Shown in pieces: positions 43,894-53,188 of a stretch of DNA of 64,000 bases. Each line of letters begins with the position of its first letter. The first letter of the stretch is position 1. The notes below the pieces were generated by a model that saw only the letters and a list, made by a program, of their open reading frames with translations, had not been told where the DNA came from and ran no database searches. Both the position numbers and the translations under genes were made by a program. The stretch comes from Leptolyngbya sp. PCC 7375 (lineage in GTDB: Bacteria; Cyanobacteriota; Cyanobacteriia; Phormidesmidales; Phormidesmidaceae), in contig NZ_JH993797.1 in NCBI RefSeq assembly GCF_000316115.1, positions 3,706,486 through 3,770,485 on the forward strand, read 5' to 3'.

Positions 43894-44326
43894 AGGGTAT
43901 GGAAAGGCGGTGGGTAGTAGACTGAATGGCGGCCTACCTTTCCTATTATGGGCAGATTTAGTGGCTACCGGCTCAGCCAAGAAAAATAAGGATTTGTTGA
44001 TACGAATCGATATTCACTAAATAGCCAGTGTAGAAAATCGTAGCGGCTTGCCCATGGATATTGGAACTCTCCTCAACACACCATGTGATTATGGTCTATT
44101 TAGTCGGCAACAATTTGCAAAAATATTTCACCACCCGTAGGTTGGGTTAAAACCTCAACAACATGTTCGCCATACATCAATCCCTCTCCTAACCCAACAT
44201 CGCCAACACCCCACATTTGAAATCATGGAGGTGCATCGACCGGATTAATGGCGAAGGGTATCGATTGTTGGGTTACTCGTCGAGAAGGCAAAGCCTACGG
44301 CAAGCTCAACCCAACCTACGCAAACA
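43894..44326. other. Repeat-containing intergenic region
   Basis: No gene is apparent between the PHP gene and ubiA apart from the inverted-repeat element at 44136-44320. Confidence 0.5.
44136..44320. repeat. Inverted-repeat element CGTAGGTTGGGTT (185 bp)
   Basis: CGTAGGTTGGGTT at 44136-44148 is exactly inverted at 44308-44320, with further GTTGGGTT and AACCCAAC copies inside. Sequences of this type recur in many cyanobacterial genomes as small palindromic interspersed repeats, so I read it as a non-coding MITE-like element. It ends a few bases from the ubiA stop codon. Confidence 0.7.
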
Positions 44327-45211
44327 TCATCCCATCAAAGAGCCTGTAATCATTCCACCTAACAATACAAACCCCAGAATCACATTCTGACGAAAAATTT
44401 GTCCATATACATGGGCGGGCTGACGCTTATTCCGTAATTTTCGATAATGGGTAAACCAAATACCACAGGCAATGGCCCAAGTAACCATATAGGGTGCACC
44501 TAATGCCTTATAACTGCCTAACCACAACAACAATATTGCAGTTCCCATAAAGAGTAACCCAACAACTTCGGGGGTATTCGAACCGAAAAAGCGAGCACTA
44601 GAGTTCACGCCGAGCTGAGCGTCATACTTACGATCGGGAATTGCATAAACTGTGTCAAAGCCAAGGGTCCAAAGCACGGTTGCACCCCATAACAACCAGG
44701 CGGCAGTATCTAAACTGCCAGTGACAGCACTCCAGGGAATCAATACTGCGAACCCCCAGGCAATGGCTAACACTAGCTGCGGCACTGGAAACACACGCTT
44801 GGCTAATGGATAAAGCAAAATAACCGGCGATGCTAAAAAACATAGCAAAATACTCAACGGAGTAAGATATAGCGCAAAGCCAATGGCACAGAGAAAGGTT
44901 ACAACTGCGATCGCAATCCCCGTTTTCACCGTCAACGCCCGCGAAGCTAGAGGCCGATTACGCGTCCGCTCCACCTTTGGATCAATATTCCGGTCCCACA
45001 AATCATTAACGACACAGCCACCTGCACTCGTAGCCAGGCTGCCACAAATAATCACTGCCAACAGCACCCCATCAGGCTGACCCTCTGCCGCCAAAAACAA
45101 GGCCCACAAGGCTGGCACCATTAAAATCAAACGACCTGTGGGTTTATCCCAACGCATCAGTCGGATGACTGTTTTCCACGTGGGTTCAACAATTGGCGAA
45201 GACGGAGCCAT
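44327..45211 (-). CDS. ubiA: 4-hydroxybenzoate polyprenyltransferase (plastoquinone biosynthesis)
   Basis: The protein of about 294 aa is an integral membrane prenyltransferase. It has the first Asp-rich motif NDLWDRNIDPKVERTRNRPL and the second IPDRKYDAQLGVNS, both binding prenyl-diphosphate magnesium, the DKPTG entry loop, and about eight hydrophobic spans. In cyanobacteria this enzyme attaches the polyprenyl chain to 4-hydroxybenzoate on the way to plastoquinone. The frame extends upstream to 45343, but the ATG at 45211 (MAPSSPIVEPTWK) is the likely start. Confidence 0.93.
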   Translation of the reverse strand: MAPSSPIVEPTWKTVIRLMRWDKPTGRLILMVPALWALFLAAEGQPDGVLLAVIICGSLATSAGGCVVNDLWDRNIDPKVERTRNRPLASRALTVKTGIAIAVVTFLCAIGFALYLTPLSILLCFLASPVILLYPLAKRVFPVPQLVLAIAWGFAVLIPWSAVTGSLDTAAWLLWGATVLWTLGFDTVYAIPDRKYDAQLGVNSSARFFGSNTPEVVGLLFMGTAILLLWLGSYKALGAPYMVTWAIACGIWFTHYRKLRNKRQPAHVYGQIFRQNVILGFVLLGGMITGSLMG

Positions 45212-45635
45212 GGGGGACAGGGATGTAAGTTTAATATTCTTTTTTAAGAATATCTTTCTAATTGTTAACAAGGAAGGGGTCAGAGGAAGAAAGCAGGGAT
45301 GCAGGCGTGGAATCGAGGAGTTGCCCCTAGCGCTTATCTCCACAGCAAATCACGAAAAACGCAGACCTCGCACACCAGTAATCAGACATCTATTTATATT
45401 TAAGGACACCAAAAAGCACCCCTCATCTGTCACCTATTTAATTATCCCTATTCGCTCTCTTTGTCCGCAGACTCTGACATCAACTGGAATCTGCTAATAA
45501 ACAAACTTGAATATCCCATAAGGCCGCTCATAACCAATATTTATCGCCAGAAAGCTTAGCTATAAATTTATAAATCATCTGAAATCAGCAAGGATATTTT
45601 GGTTAAAATAACCATAACTACAGGATAAAATTCCG
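45212..45635. other. Intergenic region between ubiA and pncB
   Basis: About 420 bp between divergent genes. It contains the in-frame 5' extension of ubiA and an AT-rich stretch before pncB. I see no RNA gene. It may hold NrtR-controlled promoter sequence for pncB, but no site matching the palindromes before nadE was spotted. Confidence 0.4.
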
Positions 45636-46979
45636 ATGACCAATGATGCATCACTGTTAATGAAGTCTGATGAATACGGGCTCCTGACCGATTTGTATCA
45701 GCTAACCATGGCTGCCTGTTACGTAGGCGAAGGGCTAGATCAACGTCGGGCTAGTTTTGAACTGTTTGTGCGCCGTTTACCCAAAGGCTTTGGCTATCTG
45801 ATTGCGGCAGGACTAGCGGCAGCCCTCGATTATCTAGAAAACTTTCGATTTACGGCAGCCCAGCTAGCGGCTCTTAAAGAAACCGATATTTTCGCAGGGG
45901 CACCCCCCAAGTTTTGGGATCTTTTGGAAAGCAGCCAGTTTTCAGGAGATGTGTGGGCCGTGCCAGAAGGCACAGCCATATTTGCCAATGAGCCCATTTT
46001 GCGAGTCGAAGCTCCCCTATGGCAGGCCCAGATCGTGGAGACTTATTTATTAAATGCCATCAATTATCAAACTCTAATTGCCACCAGGGCAGCTCGACTG
46101 CGGGATGTCGCTGGTTCGGAGGCCATACTATTAGAATTTGGCACCCGACGGGCGTTTAGCCCCCAAGCTTCTCTATGGGCGGCACGCGCTGCGTTGGCCG
46201 GGGGGCTGGATGCGACATCTAATGTGCTAGCAGCACTCAAGCTGGGTCGTAAGCCCGTGGGCACCATGGCCCATGCATTGGTTATGGCTATTTCTGCGTT
46301 AGAGGGGAGCGAGGCAGATGCATTTGAAGCATTTCACCGCTATTTTCCTGGGGCAGCACTGCTGATTGACACCTACGACACTGTGGCAGCAGCAAGATTA
46401 CTGGGGCAACAGACCGATAACTCTCTAGCGGGTGTGCGGATTGACTCTGGGGACTTGGTAACACTATCTCAACAGGTACGTCACGAGTTACCCGATGTGC
46501 CGATTTTCGCCAGTGGCGATTTGGATGAACAAGAAATTCTCCGCTTAAAACAAGCGGGGGCCTACATTGATGGATATGGGCTGGGGACTAAGCTAGTCAC
46601 GGGGGCTCCAGTCAATGGGGTATACAAAATAGTGGACATTGATGGTGTTCCAGTAATGAAGGAGTCTAGTGGCAAACTCACGTATCCAGGTCGCAAACAG
46701 ATATTTCGGTCTGCGGCTGGCGACCGGCTAGGGCTGGCAGCAGAAGCCACGTCTGCGGATAGCGGCGGGCTATTAAACCCCATTATGCGCAACGGAGTCC
46801 GGCTAGTCCCTGACGATCCATTAGAGACAATTCGAGAACGAGCCAGCCAATCTGTGGCACAACTGCCATTGTCGGTACGCGATGTGTATCAGCCTGTAGT
46901 ACCCCAGGCAGAAATTTCGACTGCGCTGCGGGATCTAACCAATTGCACTCGCCGTAGTCAACTCGCTACTGTTAGTTGA
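45636..46979 (+). CDS. pncB: Nicotinate phosphoribosyltransferase
   Basis: The 447-aa protein makes nicotinate mononucleotide from nicotinate and PRPP, the first step of NAD salvage. Family marks include LLTDLYQLTMAACYVGEG, FELFVRRLPKGFGYLIAAGL, LLEFGTRRAF (catalytic region), VGTMAHALVMA, and GVRIDSGDLVTLSQQVR in the phosphoribosyl-binding barrel. It begins a four-gene NAD cluster (pncB-nadD-nrtR-nadE), all on the plus strand. Confidence 0.96.
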   Translation: MTNDASLLMKSDEYGLLTDLYQLTMAACYVGEGLDQRRASFELFVRRLPKGFGYLIAAGLAAALDYLENFRFTAAQLAALKETDIFAGAPPKFWDLLESSQFSGDVWAVPEGTAIFANEPILRVEAPLWQAQIVETYLLNAINYQTLIATRAARLRDVAGSEAILLEFGTRRAFSPQASLWAARAALAGGLDATSNVLAALKLGRKPVGTMAHALVMAISALEGSEADAFEAFHRYFPGAALLIDTYDTVAAARLLGQQTDNSLAGVRIDSGDLVTLSQQVRHELPDVPIFASGDLDEQEILRLKQAGAYIDGYGLGTKLVTGAPVNGVYKIVDIDGVPVMKESSGKLTYPGRKQIFRSAAGDRLGLAAEATSADSGGLLNPIMRNGVRLVPDDPLETIRERASQSVAQLPLSVRDVYQPVVPQAEISTALRDLTNCTRRSQLATVS

Positions 46980-47052
46980 AACTCCTGTGAGGTGAGTTTT
47001 GCCTGTTTGGCATCTAGCGCCCAATGCAAAACTTACAAAATTCGTATTCACT

Positions 47053-47736
47053 ATGCAGCATCTACCTAAGGATATGTCGAATAATCTCATAGGAGACTTC
47101 TTTACCCTGCGACTGCCAGTGACTATTCCCCCTGCCAACCAACTCCGTGTGGCACTTTTTGGGACCAGTGCCGACCCACCCCACAATGGCCATCGCAGTA
47201 TTGTGGCAACGTTGGGGCATCAGTTTGATCATGTGGCAGTGTGGGCGTCGGATAATCCATGGAAAGAAAACCAATCTCCCATTGAAATGCGAATGGATAT
47301 GCTGGAACTTGCGATCGCAGATCTCAATACCCCCGGCACCGTCAAGCTACATCGGGAGCTAAGCCACCCCTATACCGCCGTTACCCTAGAGCGGGCTCGA
47401 CGCATCTGGCCCCATGCCAAATTTACCTTTGTGATTGGAGCCGACTTAGTTAAACAGCTACCCAGTTGGTATCGCTCAGAGGATGTGATGCGGTGGGCCA
47501 AGATATTGGTCTTTCCACGCCCCGGCTATGGGCTCAATGAAACTGAGTTAGACCATTTGCGATCGCTGGGGGCAAATGTGGCGATCGCCACGCCCCTAAG
47601 TCAACATCACATATCCTCCAGCACGCTCCGCCAGGGCTGCCCAGAACAACCCGATGAAATCCCTGCTGTCGTGCAAGCCTACATCCACCAACACAACCTG
47701 TATCCATGTCCGGAAAACACACCAACCACCCCTTAG
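47053..47736 (+). CDS. nadD: Nicotinate-nucleotide adenylyltransferase
   Basis: The protein converts nicotinate mononucleotide to deamido-NAD. It has the nucleotidyltransferase motif ALFGTSADPPHNGHRSIV (G-x-x-x-D/N-P-P-H-x-G-H), WASDNPWKENQSPIEMRMDM and the C-terminal HHISSSTLRQGC (I-S-S-T-x-x-R). Start choice is unclear: ATGs at 47053 and 47074 are both possible, and the frame is open back to 46999. Its last 31 bases overlap the nrtR gene. Confidence 0.93.
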   Translation: MQHLPKDMSNNLIGDFFTLRLPVTIPPANQLRVALFGTSADPPHNGHRSIVATLGHQFDHVAVWASDNPWKENQSPIEMRMDMLELAIADLNTPGTVKLHRELSHPYTAVTLERARRIWPHAKFTFVIGADLVKQLPSWYRSEDVMRWAKILVFPRPGYGLNETELDHLRSLGANVAIATPLSQHHISSSTLRQGCPEQPDEIPAVVQAYIHQHNLYPCPENTPTTP

Positions 47737-48428
47737 CCGACTTTAAAGTAGGCATTGATAACGTTATTTTCTCGGTCGATACCGAGCTCAATCGGCTGTT
47801 GGTGCTGTTGGTGATGCGCCACGAAGAACCCTTCTTAGGGCAGTGGTCGTTACCGGGCACCCTGGTAAGACAAGGTGAATCGTTAGAAACCGCATCCTAC
47901 CGAGTCCTCTCTGAAAAAATTCGGGTCAAAAATCTCTATGTAGAACAGCTTTATTCCTTTGGTGGTCCTAAACGAGACCCACGTGAAGCCGAAGATGCCT
48001 ACAATGTGCGCTATCTCTCAGTCAGCTACTTTGCCCTTGTACGGTATGCAGAAGCCGAGCTCATCGCCGATGGTGTAAGCGGGATTGCCTGGTATCCCCT
48101 AGATCATCTACCGGACCTTGCCTTTGACCATCAAGAGATTCTCACCTATGGCACCATGCGCCTGCGTAACAAGGTGAAATACAGCCCCGTTGCCTTTGAT
48201 GTACTCCCCGAGATGTTTACCCTCAGCGATTTATATCAGCTGTATATTACGATCTTAGGTGAAGATTTCTCTGATTATTCAAATTTTCGCACTCGTCTCT
48301 TAAAGCTTGGTTTCTTGAAGGACACAGGTATTAAAACCTCTCGCGGAGCGGGACGCCCTGCCAGCCTGTATCGGTTTGATGCAGAGGCGTTTGAACCACT
48401 CAAGGATAAACCAATGGTCTTTGTTTAA
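47706..48428 (+). CDS. nrtR: NrtR-type Nudix transcriptional regulator of NAD metabolism
   Basis: The 240-aa protein has an N-terminal Nudix-like domain (GQWSLPGTLVRQGESLETASYRVL) and a C-terminal winged helix (NFRTRLLKLGFLKDTG, SRGAGRPASLYRFD). In the Nudix box the usual R-E-x-x-E-E catalytic pattern is altered (LSEKIRV), as expected of NrtR regulators that sense ADP-ribose rather than hydrolyse it. NrtR repressors control NAD genes, and this one sits between nadD and nadE with an overlap of 31 bp with nadD. Confidence 0.93.
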   Translation: MSGKHTNHPLADFKVGIDNVIFSVDTELNRLLVLLVMRHEEPFLGQWSLPGTLVRQGESLETASYRVLSEKIRVKNLYVEQLYSFGGPKRDPREAEDAYNVRYLSVSYFALVRYAEAELIADGVSGIAWYPLDHLPDLAFDHQEILTYGTMRLRNKVKYSPVAFDVLPEMFTLSDLYQLYITILGEDFSDYSNFRTRLLKLGFLKDTGIKTSRGAGRPASLYRFDAEAFEPLKDKPMVFV

Positions 48429-48484
48429 AACGCTCCATTTTAATTCTGCCCAATGGTGGGCAGTTCCCACCCTACAGGATCAAA

Positions 48485-48583
48485 CCCCCTGTACAGATCA
48501 CCCCCCTGTACAGACGTTCCATGGAACGTCTCTCCATTACCACCCCCTGTACAGACGTTCCATGGAACGTCTCTCCATTACCA
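48485..48583 (+). promoter_or_regulatory. Tandem palindromes before nadE, candidate NrtR operators or dispersed repeats
   Basis: A 41-bp unit (48502-48542) is repeated exactly at 48543-48583, with a partial copy of its start at 48485-48501. Each full unit contains the perfect 18-bp palindrome GACGTTCCATGGAACGTC (48513-48530 and 48554-48571) and a TGTACA. The place, between nrtR and nadE, suits an NrtR operator. A caution is that very similar palindromes are known to me as dispersed repeats in cyanobacterial genomes. Confidence 0.6.
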
Positions 48584-48594
48584 TTTAACTCACC

Positions 48595-50319
48595 ATGAAA
48601 TTCGCTATTGCTCAACTCGACCCCACTGTCGGCGACCTTACCGGTAATGCCCAACAGATTTTAGCCGCTGCGCAAAATGCGGCAGAACAAGGGACCCATC
48701 TTTTACTCACGCCAGAACTCTCCTTGTGTGGCTATCCACCAAGAGACTTATTATTGCGGCCTGGCTTTATCCAACAGATGCAGACTGTTTTAGAAAAACT
48801 GGCCAAAGACTTACCTCAAGGCTTAACCACTTTAATAGGCCTGGCCCAACCCAATACTGACGCAGGTAACAAAGGGCAAAAACCTCTTTACAACAGCATG
48901 GCGTTGTTAGAAAACGGCACCATTAAAACTGTGTTTCATAAACGTCTGCTGCCAACCTATGACGTTTTTGATGAAGATCGCTACTTTGAATCGGGTACCG
49001 ACCCCAATCATTTTACCCTTGAAGCCGGTGGCAGCTCATTGCATATTGGCGTCACCATTTGTGAAGATCTTTGGAATGAAGATGACTTTTGGGGACAGCG
49101 GGCCTATAAGGTCAACCCCACAGCCGAGGTGGTGGCAGCAGGCGTAGATCTGGTGGTTAATCTCTCGGCATCACCCTTTACGGTGGGTAAACAAGCATTA
49201 CGAGAGAAAATGATTGCCCATGCGGCCCGTCAGCATAGCTGCCCGATTATCTATGTCAATCAGGTGGGGAGCAACGACGATTTGATTTTTGATGGCTGTA
49301 GTGTTGCCATGGATCGTCAGGGAACTGTGGTCAGCCGTAGCACCAGCTTTCAACCAGCGGTTCAGATAGTGGACTATGACCTGGAACAGCAAACTCTGGT
49401 CCCTGGAACTATTCACCCACTACTAGACACTTCAGAAGCAGAGATATGGTCGGCCTTAGTTCTAGGCGTTAAGGACTACAGCCGTAAGTGTGGATTTAGT
49501 AAAGCTGTCGTGGGTCTTAGTGGTGGCATTGACTCAGCATTGGTGGCTGCGATCGCAACCGCTGCCCTGGGTCCCGATAACGTTCTAGGCGTACTCATGC
49601 CCTCGCCCTATAGCTCTGACCACTCCATCAGCGATGCTGAAAAGCTCGCCCATAATCTAGGCATCACCACACAAAAACTGCCCATTGGCGAACTCATGGC
49701 GGGCTACGACAACACGCTGCTTGATCTCTTTACCGGCACTGAACCCGGCGTTACCGAAGAGAATCTTCAGTCTCGTATTCGGGGCAATTTGCTCATGGCC
49801 ATCACCAATAAATTTGGTCATTTGTTACTCTCCACTGGCAACAAATCAGAAATGGCAGTGGGTTATTGCACCCTGTACGGCGATATGAATGGTGGCTTAG
49901 CTGTCATTGCCGATGTGCCCAAAACCCAAGTTTACAGCCTATGCCATTGGCTGAATCACAGTATTCAAACAACAGACACTGTCCTGGGTCTAATCGAGTG
50001 CGATCGCAAAACCGAAATCATTCCCAACAACATTCTGACAAAACCCCCGAGTGCAGAACTACGTCCTGACCAAGTTGACCAAGACTCTCTGCCCCCCTAC
50101 GACATCCTTGACGATATTCTCGAACGCCTAATTCAACGCCATCAGTCCACAGACGATATTGTCACCGCAGGGCACGATCCCACTGTCGTCGGCAAAATTG
50201 TGCGCCTACTAACCCGTGCCGAGTTTAAACGCAGACAGGCCCCACCAGTACTAAAAGTAACCGATCGGGCCTTTGGTCTTGGCTGGCGCATGCCCATCGC
50301 CAGCCGCTGGAGCACCTAA
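48595..50319 (+). CDS. nadE: Glutamine-hydrolysing NAD+ synthetase
   Basis: The 574-aa protein has an N-terminal nitrilase-type glutaminase domain (Glu in LLTPELSLCGYPPRD, Lys in HKRLLPTYDVFDE, Cys in GVTICEDLW) and a C-terminal synthetase with the PP-loop VVGLSGGIDSALVAAIA and STGNKSEMAVGYCTLYGDM. It amidates deamido-NAD to NAD, completing the pathway started by pncB and nadD. Length is normal. Confidence 0.96.
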   Translation: MKFAIAQLDPTVGDLTGNAQQILAAAQNAAEQGTHLLLTPELSLCGYPPRDLLLRPGFIQQMQTVLEKLAKDLPQGLTTLIGLAQPNTDAGNKGQKPLYNSMALLENGTIKTVFHKRLLPTYDVFDEDRYFESGTDPNHFTLEAGGSSLHIGVTICEDLWNEDDFWGQRAYKVNPTAEVVAAGVDLVVNLSASPFTVGKQALREKMIAHAARQHSCPIIYVNQVGSNDDLIFDGCSVAMDRQGTVVSRSTSFQPAVQIVDYDLEQQTLVPGTIHPLLDTSEAEIWSALVLGVKDYSRKCGFSKAVVGLSGGIDSALVAAIATAALGPDNVLGVLMPSPYSSDHSISDAEKLAHNLGITTQKLPIGELMAGYDNTLLDLFTGTEPGVTEENLQSRIRGNLLMAITNKFGHLLLSTGNKSEMAVGYCTLYGDMNGGLAVIADVPKTQVYSLCHWLNHSIQTTDTVLGLIECDRKTEIIPNNILTKPPSAELRPDQVDQDSLPPYDILDDILERLIQRHQSTDDIVTAGHDPTVVGKIVRLLTRAEFKRRQAPPVLKVTDRAFGLGWRMPIASRWST

Positions 50320-50346
50320 TCAAGCGCTGCTTATTGTAGATAGCAG

Positions 50347-50874
50347 CTACTGTCTGGGAGACGTGGTCCAGGGACGGTAACCAGCTCGAATACATTGGTC
50401 GAGGGCGGCATCTACAGATAATTGAGCCTCATCACTGAGATCTACAACACATTGGCCAAATCGTTCTGGAAGTAAGCTGCGGCTACAGTGTTCTAAGGCA
50501 TTGACTGACGGCTGTGTCAGCAACGCTCGGTGAATATCAACAGTGCAATCAGCAACGTCATCAGGGCGACGGGAACGCTCACAGCCCTCTAGAGCGTCCA
50601 ACGCGCCAATGCCAGCGTCCTGATTAACATCTACAACACATTCGCCAAGAGTACCTGGGAAGCGAGCACCAGCACAGCTAGCCGTTGCTTGCTCTGCACT
50701 CACCCCGCTGTCTTTCAAAGCGGCCACACATTGACCATAGCTATCATCTTCTTCTGCATAGCCAGGCAAAGCCACCAGCGAAGCCGTGGCCAAACCAAGA
50801 GTCACTGGCATAAGTAGTGAACGCACTAAACAACGATGCAAAACTGAAGTAGCAGTCATATTAATCATTATCAA
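50347..50874 (-). CDS. Secreted protein with Cys-containing tandem repeats
   Basis: The 175-aa protein has an N-terminal signal peptide (SLLMPVTLGLATASLVALPGYA, cleaved near AEED). The mature part is four or so degenerate repeats of about 35 residues, each with two cysteines: QCVAALKDSGVSAEQATASC, ECVVDVNQDAGIGALDALEGC, DCTVDIHRALLTQ...ALEHC and QCVVDLSDEAQLSVDAALDQC. Each repeat is likely a small disulfide-linked helical unit. I have no function for it. The gene is convergent with nadE. Confidence 0.8.
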   Translation of the reverse strand: MIMINMTATSVLHRCLVRSLLMPVTLGLATASLVALPGYAEEDDSYGQCVAALKDSGVSAEQATASCAGARFPGTLGECVVDVNQDAGIGALDALEGCERSRRPDDVADCTVDIHRALLTQPSVNALEHCSRSLLPERFGQCVVDLSDEAQLSVDAALDQCIRAGYRPWTTSPRQ

Positions 50875-51187
50875 TAGGTCTAATAGAACAGAGATTGCTA
50901 ATTAGCATTCGATGCGCCTAAATTGCTGCCAAAATCACCATGCCATGCATAGCAATGCAGTGAATGGCAAACAGATTACCTATGCATATTAATCGTTAAA
51001 TAAGACAACGGTAATTTTGTAATCATTGTCCTTTGAAACCCTGATCTAATCTACAGTGAATGAGTGACAAAACATGAGCCGTTTCTGAGTTCGGAAATAA
51101 TCCAGGTTATTCTTTCAGACTCATAAATGAGCGGCACTACAAAAACGCCACACATAATTACAGCAAACGATCTAGAGGGTCTTTAAC
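50875..51187. other. Intergenic region upstream of dxs
   Basis: About 310 bp between divergent genes. It is AT-rich with no clear gene. It probably contains both promoters. I see no TPP riboswitch or other known leader structure. Confidence 0.4.
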
Positions 51188-53101
51188 ATGCATCTGAGTG
51201 AAATCACCCATCCAAACCAGTTGCATGGCTTGTCTGTGAAACAGTTAGAAGCCATTGCCCAGCAAATTCGAGAAAAGCATCTTAAAACGGTATCCGCCAG
51301 CGGAGGGCATCTGGGACCGGGGCTGGGCGTGGTAGAGCTAACGTTGGGTTTGTATCAAACCCTGGATTTAGATCGTGACAAAGTCGTCTGGGATGTAGGG
51401 CACCAGGCCTATCCTCACAAATTAATTACAGGTCGTTACAACGACTTTTCATCCCTACGACAGAAGGATGGTGTGGCTGGCTACCTCAAGCGCTGCGAAA
51501 GTAAGTTTGATCATTTTGGGGCTGGCCATGCATCCACCAGCATTTCTGCCGCGTTAGGCATGGCAATTGCCCGCGATTTACAAGGAGATGACTATAAAGT
51601 CGCTGCCATTATCGGTGATGGGGCGCTCACCGGAGGTATGGCCCTAGAAGCCATCAACCATGCCGGGCACCTACCCAACACCAACCTGGTGGTGGTACTT
51701 AACGACAATGAAATGTCCATCTCTCCCAACGTCGGTGCAATTCCTCGTTACCTCAATAAAATTCGCCTGAGCCCACCGATACAGTTTCTCAGCGATAACC
51801 TTGAGGAACAATTAAAACAAATACCCTTCGTCGGTGATTCTTTCTCACCGGAATTAGACCGAGTCAAGGAAGGGATGAAACGGTTGGCCATGTCTAAAGT
51901 AGGGGCTGTTTTTGAAGAACTTGGCTTTACCTATATGGGTCCGGTTGATGGGCACAACTTAAGTGAACTGATCAACACGTTTAAAGAAGCCCATGCCAAG
52001 GGGGGACCTGTATTAGTACATGTGTCTACGATCAAAGGCAAAGGGTATGAAATCGCTGAAAAAGATCAGGTGGGCTATCACGCTCAGTCCCCCTTCAACT
52101 TAACGACTGGCAAGGGGTATCCATCTACAAAGCCAACGCCTCCAAAATATTCCAAGGTTTTTGCAGAAACCCTAGTCAAACTGGCAGAAGATAATCCGAA
52201 GGTTGTTGGCATTACAGCAGCCATGGCCACCGGTACTGGCCTCGAAAAGCTACAGGCCACACTCCCTCAGCAATATATAGATGTTGGTATCGCCGAACAG
52301 CATGCCGTTACCCTGGCAGCAGGTCTAGCCTGTGAAGGAATGCGCCCAGTGGCCGCTATCTACTCCACCTTCCTGCAACGCGCCTACGACCAGATTGTCC
52401 ATGATGTTTGCATCCAAAACCTGCCGGTATTTTTCTGCCTAGATCGCGCGGGCATTGTCGGTGCTGACGGCCCTACCCACCAGGGCATGTACGACATTTC
52501 CTATCTGCGCTCTATCCCTAACATGGTGGTTATGGCCCCTAAAGACGAGGCCGAGCTTCAGAAGATGATTGTTACGGGCATTGAGCACACCGATGGCCCC
52601 ATTGCAGTACGTTACCCCCGAGGCAGTGGCTATGGCGCTCCGCTCATGGAAGAAGGTTGGGAAGCTCTACCCATTGGAAAAGGGGAAGTCCTTCGCCAGG
52701 GCGATGACCTACTCTTGCTCGGCTACGGCTCCATGGTTTACTCAACCATGCAAACGGCAGAGATTTTAAGTGAACATGGCATTGAAGCGACTGTGATCAA
52801 CGCCCGCTTTGTGAAGCCTCTAGATGAGGAATTGATTGCGCCGTTGGCCCAGAAAATCCAACGGGTCGTCACCTTTGAAGAGGGCTGCCTCATGGGTGGG
52901 TTCGGTTCAGCCGTAGCAGAAGCCTTACTAGATAATGATGTCAACGTACCCATTTTGCGTCTGGGCATCCCTGACATCTTGGTGGATCATGCGACTCAGG
53001 GTCAAGCCAAAACAGCCCTAGGATTGACCCCTGCTCAGATGGCAGACAAAATCCTCAAGCGGTTCGCCTTAGCTCAGCGTGAACTGGCCAGCATGGGTTA
53101 A
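51188..53101 (+). CDS. dxs: 1-deoxy-D-xylulose-5-phosphate synthase
   Basis: The 637-aa enzyme joins pyruvate and glyceraldehyde-3-phosphate, the first step of the MEP isoprenoid pathway feeding chlorophyll, carotenoid and plastoquinone tails. It has the transketolase-type start (TVSASGGHLGPGLGVVELT), the TPP motif GDGALTGGMALEAINHAG...NDNEMSISPNVGA, and the C-terminal DVGIAEQHAVTLAAGLA with the catalytic Glu, then DRAGIVGADGPTHQG. A Rho-independent terminator follows. Confidence 0.97.
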   Translation: MHLSEITHPNQLHGLSVKQLEAIAQQIREKHLKTVSASGGHLGPGLGVVELTLGLYQTLDLDRDKVVWDVGHQAYPHKLITGRYNDFSSLRQKDGVAGYLKRCESKFDHFGAGHASTSISAALGMAIARDLQGDDYKVAAIIGDGALTGGMALEAINHAGHLPNTNLVVVLNDNEMSISPNVGAIPRYLNKIRLSPPIQFLSDNLEEQLKQIPFVGDSFSPELDRVKEGMKRLAMSKVGAVFEELGFTYMGPVDGHNLSELINTFKEAHAKGGPVLVHVSTIKGKGYEIAEKDQVGYHAQSPFNLTTGKGYPSTKPTPPKYSKVFAETLVKLAEDNPKVVGITAAMATGTGLEKLQATLPQQYIDVGIAEQHAVTLAAGLACEGMRPVAAIYSTFLQRAYDQIVHDVCIQNLPVFFCLDRAGIVGADGPTHQGMYDISYLRSIPNMVVMAPKDEAELQKMIVTGIEHTDGPIAVRYPRGSGYGAPLMEEGWEALPIGKGEVLRQGDDLLLLGYGSMVYSTMQTAEILSEHGIEATVINARFVKPLDEELIAPLAQKIQRVVTFEEGCLMGGFGSAVAEALLDNDVNVPILRLGIPDILVDHATQGQAKTALGLTPAQMADKILKRFALAQRELASMG

Positions 53102-53123
53102 CTACACTCACATCTAAATCATT

Positions 53124-53161
53124 AAACCCCTGTCAGGCTGTCCTGGCAGGGGTTTCTTTTT
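53124..53161 (+). terminator. Rho-independent terminator after dxs
   Basis: AAACCCCTGTCAGG (53124-53137) pairs with CCTGGCAGGGGTTT (53142-53155), with one G-T wobble, and is followed by CTTTTT. It lies 22 bp after the dxs stop. Confidence 0.9.
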
Positions 53162-53188
53162 GAAAATCTGCTGATTTTGATTTTCTGA

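Noticed and set aside
48376..48654. Short frames across the nrtR-nadE spacer on both strands
   Set aside because: They arise from the 41-bp tandem repeat and overlap the real genes.
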